From contig DCIS01000032.1 of NCBI GenBank assembly GCA_002317475.1, forward strand, positions 5,220 to 22,894: 17,675 nucleotides of DNA, written 5' to 3'. The notes under the pieces were generated by a model. It was not told the DNA's origin. It worked only from the letters and a program-made list of their open reading frames with translations, and made no database searches. Source of the DNA: Prevotellaceae bacterium UBA1720. Its GTDB lineage: Bacteria > Bacteroidota > Bacteroidia > Bacteroidales > Bacteroidaceae. Each line of letters begins with the position of its first letter. Within the stretch, counting starts at the first letter, position 1. Positions 14,549 to 17,675 of this stretch are shown piece by piece. The position numbers and the translations under genes were made by a program.

Positions 14549-15649
14549 TTATTTCTTGATGCCAACGATGGTGGTTGGTGCTTTCTCCTGGTTGCGACGA
14601 TCAGTCTGGGTCACGACACGCGCAGCGAGTTGCAGGAAGGCATTGCCTGTGATGGAGGCAGAGTCAAGGGCTGCGGGTGTACCCTTGTCACCATTCTCAC
14701 AGATGCTCTGAACTACGGGGATCTGACCCAGGAGGGGAACCTGCATCTCCTCTGCCAGGTTCTTCACACCCTCCTTGCCAAAGAGGAAGTATTTCTCTTC
14801 GGGATGCTCGGCAGGGGTGAACCAAGCCATGTTCTCTACGAGACCCAAGATGGGCACGTTAACCTTCTCGTTCTGGTACATGTTGATACCCTTGCGTGCA
14901 TCAGCCAAAGCTACCTGTTGAGGCGTGGAGACAATGACAGCACCTGTGATGGGGAGGGTCTGTACGAGGGTAAGGTGAATGTCGCTGGTGCCTGGAGGGG
15001 TGTCGAGGATGAAATAATCCAGGTCGCCCCAATGAGCATCGCCTATCAGTTGCTTCAAGGCATTGCAAGCCATACCTCCACGCCAAAGGGTGGCCTGGTC
15101 AGGATTGACGAAGAAACCGATAGAGAGCATCTTGACACCATATTTCTCGATGGGCATGATGAGGTCACGACCATCGATATGTTCACTGTAGGGACGGGCA
15201 TCCTCGACCTGGAACATCTTGGGCATGGAGGGACCGAAGATATCACAATCCAGCAAACCTACACGGTGTCCCAGCTTGGTGAGGGCTACGGCGAGGTTGG
15301 CAGCTACCGTACTCTTGCCAACACCACCCTTGCCGCTGCTGACAGCGATGATGTTCCTGACACCAGGGAGAAGGTCGGGCAGGTCAGGACGAGGAGCCTG
15401 CAGGGCTTTGGTCTTGATCTCCACCTCCACCTGAGGTGCCACGTATGCGTGGATAGCAGCTTCGCAAGCCTTTACTACTGATTTCATGAAAGGGTCAGTG
15501 GGCTTGTCGAAGATCAGAGTGAAGCTGACGTGTAGTCCTGCAATGCGAAGGTCATCTTCGACCATCTTCATTTCCACCACGTTTTTACCCGTTCCGGGGT
15601 AGCGCACAGTGGCTAGCGCGTCCATGATGAGTTGGGGATATATTTCCAT
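14549..15649 (-). CDS. mrp: Mrp/ApbC-type iron-sulfur carrier ATPase
   Basis: This cytosolic P-loop ATPase of the Mrp/Nbp35 family is thought to hold and deliver Fe-S clusters to target proteins. The 366 residues comprise an N-terminal MIP18-like (DUF59) domain (about 1-75), a linker rich in Pro and Gln, and the ATPase domain. The deviant Walker A SSGKGGVGKST is at 104-114, the DxDIFGPS stretch at about 134-141 and switch DTPPGTSD at 216-223. The CxxC pair that binds the bridging cluster in many homologues is absent: the segment after VENM (271-274) reads AWFTPAEHPEEKYFLFGKEG. I believe this form is common in Bacteroidetes. It follows trmB by 35 nt and overlaps almost with the next gene. Confidence 0.93.
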   Translation of the reverse strand: MEIYPQLIMDALATVRYPGTGKNVVEMKMVEDDLRIAGLHVSFTLIFDKPTDPFMKSVVKACEAAIHAYVAPQVEVEIKTKALQAPRPDLPDLLPGVRNIIAVSSGKGGVGKSTVAANLAVALTKLGHRVGLLDCDIFGPSMPKMFQVEDARPYSEHIDGRDLIMPIEKYGVKMLSIGFFVNPDQATLWRGGMACNALKQLIGDAHWGDLDYFILDTPPGTSDIHLTLVQTLPITGAVIVSTPQQVALADARKGINMYQNEKVNVPILGLVENMAWFTPAEHPEEKYFLFGKEGVKNLAEEMQVPLLGQIPVVQSICENGDKGTPAALDSASITGNAFLQLAARVVTQTDRRNQEKAPTTIVGIKK

Positions 15650-15684
15650 TGTTCTATTTGCTTGATACTATGAGGATAGTGGGA

Positions 15685-16452
15685 TTACTTACTTACTTCT
15701 AAACTAGATCGTTTTTCTCTGCTGTAGCTGCGATATTCGTCCAAGGGTATTTCCACATCGGGCTCGATGAGGGTGCTGTTGAGGGGGAGGTGGAAACGCA
15801 GGTACTTGATATCAATGCCACGTGCACGCCACATGCCCTCGTAGTATGTCTGGAAGGAACGAGCCTCCATTGTGTCCTCTCCTGTTTCCTGGTAGAGACT
15901 GCGTGTACAGACTTCGGCAGGGATATTGTTGGCTTTCAGCATCTCCTCGGTATAGGTGAAGAGGAAGTTGGAGTCGGTCTTGAGATGTACGAGTCCCCCT
16001 TCCTGCATGAATTGGCGATAACGTTCCAGGAAGAAGGTGGAAGAGAGGCGTTTAGTGGCCTTCTTCATCTGAGGATCGCTGAACGTGAGCCATATCTCGC
16101 TGACCTCACCGGGAGCAAAGAAACGCTGTATGAACTCAATGTTCGTGCGTAGAAAACCCACATTGGTCATACCTGTTCCCAGGGCATCCTGAGCACCGGT
16201 CCACATACGCGAACCCTTGATGTCTACGCCGATGAAGTTCTTTTCGGGATAGAGGCGACCCAGACCAACGGTGTATTCACCGCGGCCACATCCCAGTTCC
16301 AGGACGATAGGGTTCTGGTTGTGGAAGAAATCCTCGTGCCAACGACCTTTCAGTTCGAATGGCGTATCTTCCTTGATGGTATTGAAGGGACACTCGATGA
16401 CGAGTGGATTGGCTGCCATATCGGCAAATTTGGCCAGTTTTCCTTTTGACAT
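15685..16452 (-). CDS. trmB: tRNA (guanine-N7-)-methyltransferase
   Basis: This enzyme methylates N7 of G46 in the tRNA variable loop with S-adenosylmethionine. The 255-residue protein has the SAM-binding motif LELGCGRGEY (51-60) and GVDIKGSRMW (75-84). The active-site segment FSDPQMKKATKR (124-135) replaces the more common FPDPWPKKRHxKRR. The replacement fits the Bacteroidetes branch of the family. The N-terminus MSKGKLAKFADMA with an A-rich leader supports this start. It lies 23 nt after the P-type ATPase gene and 35 nt before mrp, so the four genes are probably one transcript, though their functions are not obviously linked. Confidence 0.95.
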   Translation of the reverse strand: MSKGKLAKFADMAANPLVIECPFNTIKEDTPFELKGRWHEDFFHNQNPIVLELGCGRGEYTVGLGRLYPEKNFIGVDIKGSRMWTGAQDALGTGMTNVGFLRTNIEFIQRFFAPGEVSEIWLTFSDPQMKKATKRLSSTFFLERYRQFMQEGGLVHLKTDSNFLFTYTEEMLKANNIPAEVCTRSLYQETGEDTMEARSFQTYYEGMWRARGIDIKYLRFHLPLNSTLIEPDVEIPLDEYRSYSREKRSSLEVSK

Positions 16453-16475
16453 TATGTGTATTTGTTGTTTTACGG

Positions 16476-17675
16476 TTACTTGTTACGATACTTGAGGTAT
16501 CGATAGATGATGCCTGTCAGGAAGACAGGGCTGGTGATGGAGATGAGGATCAACCACTCGTCAAGACTGAGAGGTTCGACATTGAACATCGTTCCTCCAA
16601 ACTCCACAATCAGCAACTGACCCAGGAGGATCGCTGCTGAGACGCCCAGGAAGGCAGGACATTGCAGCAGTCCTTCGAAACCCATCTTGCCCGTCTGAAA
16701 TGCACGGGCATTGAAGAGGTTCCACCATTGTATCAGTACGAAGGTGGTGAAGAAAAGGCTCTGCTCGTGATCGCTCAGGATGTGTGCGTGACCCTTCAAG
16801 AGTGTGATGCTGCCTTCCTCTACCGTGAAGTAGTAATAAAAGGCAAGCAAGGCAATGAGCACCACGAAGAAGGCACCGCCAGTGATGAAGATCCAGTTCA
16901 TCATGTGTCGGCTGATGATGCTCTCGCTGTTGGAGCGAGGTTTGTCATTCATCACACGTGGATTAGGAGGCAGACTGGCCAAAGCACCAGCTGCGAAAGT
17001 ATCCATGATGAGGTTGACCCAGAGCATCTGTGTGATGGTGAGGGGTGACTCGGTACCCATGACAGAACCTACCATCTCTACGAGGCACGCAGTCACGTTG
17101 ATGGTGAGTTGGAAGAGTAGGAAACGCTGTATGTTCTGATACAGTGAACGTCCCCACATCACCGCCTTGGTGATGCTGGTGAAGGAGTTGTCCAGAATGG
17201 TGATATCACTGGCCTCCTTGGCTACCTCTGTACCGTCACCCATGGAGAGTCCTACGTGAGCAGCGTTGAGGGCAGGAGCGTCATTGGTGCCATCACCCGT
17301 TACGGCTACCACCTCGCCACGCTCTTGAAGCAGATGTACGAGGCGTTGTTTGTCAGCAGGACGGGCACGGCAGATGACTTGTAACTGTGCTACACGCTGT
17401 GCAGCCTCTTCGTCGGTGAGTTCGGCAAACTCCGTTCCGGTGATGACGGTGCTTTCGTGTGCCACGTCCATACCCAGTTGTCGTGCAATCTCACAAGCCG
17501 TTCCCTTCGTGTCACCTGTGACGATCTTCACGTCAATACCGGCATGATGACAAGCCTCAATGGCCTTGGGAACGTCTTCGCGTATAGGATCGCTTATGGC
17601 TGTAACGCCCTGGAAATGCGTGATGCCGTCATGGGTGGTGTAGGCAAAGGCAAGGGTACGCATAGCCTGGTTCTG
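16476..17675 (-). CDS. Calcium-type P-type ATPase, C-terminal part (5' end outside window)
   Basis: The frame is open to the right edge, so the N-terminal half with the DKTGT phosphorylation site is not in the window. Visible are the end of the P-domain, with VTGDTKGTA and the hinge TGDGTNDAPAL, and the C-terminal helices. M5 contains FQLTINVTAC. M6 contains LWVNLIMDT, whose Asn and Asp match Ca2+ ligands of PMCA-type pumps. Three or four more helices follow. The overall pattern resembles calcium-translocating PMCA-type ATPases that export Ca2+ across the inner membrane. Residue order and the absence of Cys-Pro-Cys argue against a heavy-metal pump. It is the first visible gene of the group that runs through trmB and mrp. 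The exact ion is inferred. Confidence 0.9.
   Translation of the reverse strand, partial: QNQAMRTLAFAYTTHDGITHFQGVTAISDPIREDVPKAIEACHHAGIDVKIVTGDTKGTACEIARQLGMDVAHESTVITGTEFAELTDEEAAQRVAQLQVICRARPADKQRLVHLLQERGEVVAVTGDGTNDAPALNAAHVGLSMGDGTEVAKEASDITILDNSFTSITKAVMWGRSLYQNIQRFLLFQLTINVTACLVEMVGSVMGTESPLTITQMLWVNLIMDTFAAGALASLPPNPRVMNDKPRSNSESIISRHMMNWIFITGGAFFVVLIALLAFYYYFTVEEGSITLLKGHAHILSDHEQSLFFTTFVLIQWWNLFNARAFQTGKMGFEGLLQCPAFLGVSAAILLGQLLIVEFGGTMFNVEPLSLDEWLILISITSPVFLTGIIYRYLKYRNK

Noticed and set aside
14537..15481. 314-codon open frame on the plus strand opposite mrp
   Set aside because: Same reasoning: it mirrors a well-supported ATPase gene and has no motif of its own.
16486..16502. 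Inverted repeat CGATAC/GTATCG near the end of the P-type ATPase gene
   Set aside because: It lies within codons for the C-terminal residues, has only a 6-bp stem and no T-run; chance is a sufficient explanation.

Overview
The window reads as chromosomal DNA from a Bacteroidales bacterium, most likely Prevotellaceae. Three things point there. The two clear promoters have the Bacteroidetes form (TTTG near -33, TAnnTTTG near -7). Shine-Dalgarno sequences are absent and starts sit behind A-rich leaders. Several proteins are of the Bacteroidetes type: DapL, a 618-residue PurF-like protein, an Mrp with an N-terminal MIP18-like domain, and a TrmB with FSDPQMKKATKR. No tRNA, rRNA, CRISPR, insertion sequence or phage gene was found; this is mostly housekeeping DNA.

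Layout. At the left end, two plus-strand genes encode an S37-type serine peptidase (5' end cut by the window) and a small lipoprotein. They converge on a long minus-strand run. Read in transcription order from the right end, the first minus-strand group is a Ca2+-type P-ATPase (5' end cut), trmB, mrp and an LTA-synthase-like membrane phosphotransferase/sulfatase, closed by a bidirectional terminator near 12.45-12.49 kb. Next comes a nitrogen group with its own promoter: a P-II protein, an AmtB ammonium transporter and a predicted outer-membrane barrel, ended by a strong terminator at 9.6 kb. A second promoter at 9.5 kb drives asnB, a PurF-like glutamine amidotransferase, pyrG, dapF and dapL.

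Functional logic. P-II, AmtB and the barrel look like ammonium uptake and sensing. AsnB, the PurF-like protein and CTP synthase all use glutamine as amide donor, so nitrogen captured upstream is spent downstream. DapL and DapF catalyse consecutive steps to meso-diaminopimelate (lysine and peptidoglycan) and DapL uses glutamate as amino donor.

The least ordinary signals are between the genes. (1) Two arrays of a 10-bp unit (CTAGGAAAAC type) lie just after the stop codons of two unrelated genes, in the same orientation relative to transcription. (2) The asnB-purF-pyrG-dapF gaps are tiled by 7-8-nt periodic repeats. (3) The asnB leader holds a terminator-like hairpin preceded by a tiny ORF that ends just before it. 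(4) Copies of a 9-bp box (TATCATTTT) stand upstream of the P-II promoter, with a near copy upstream of the asnB promoter. All regulatory readings are inferences from sequence alone.
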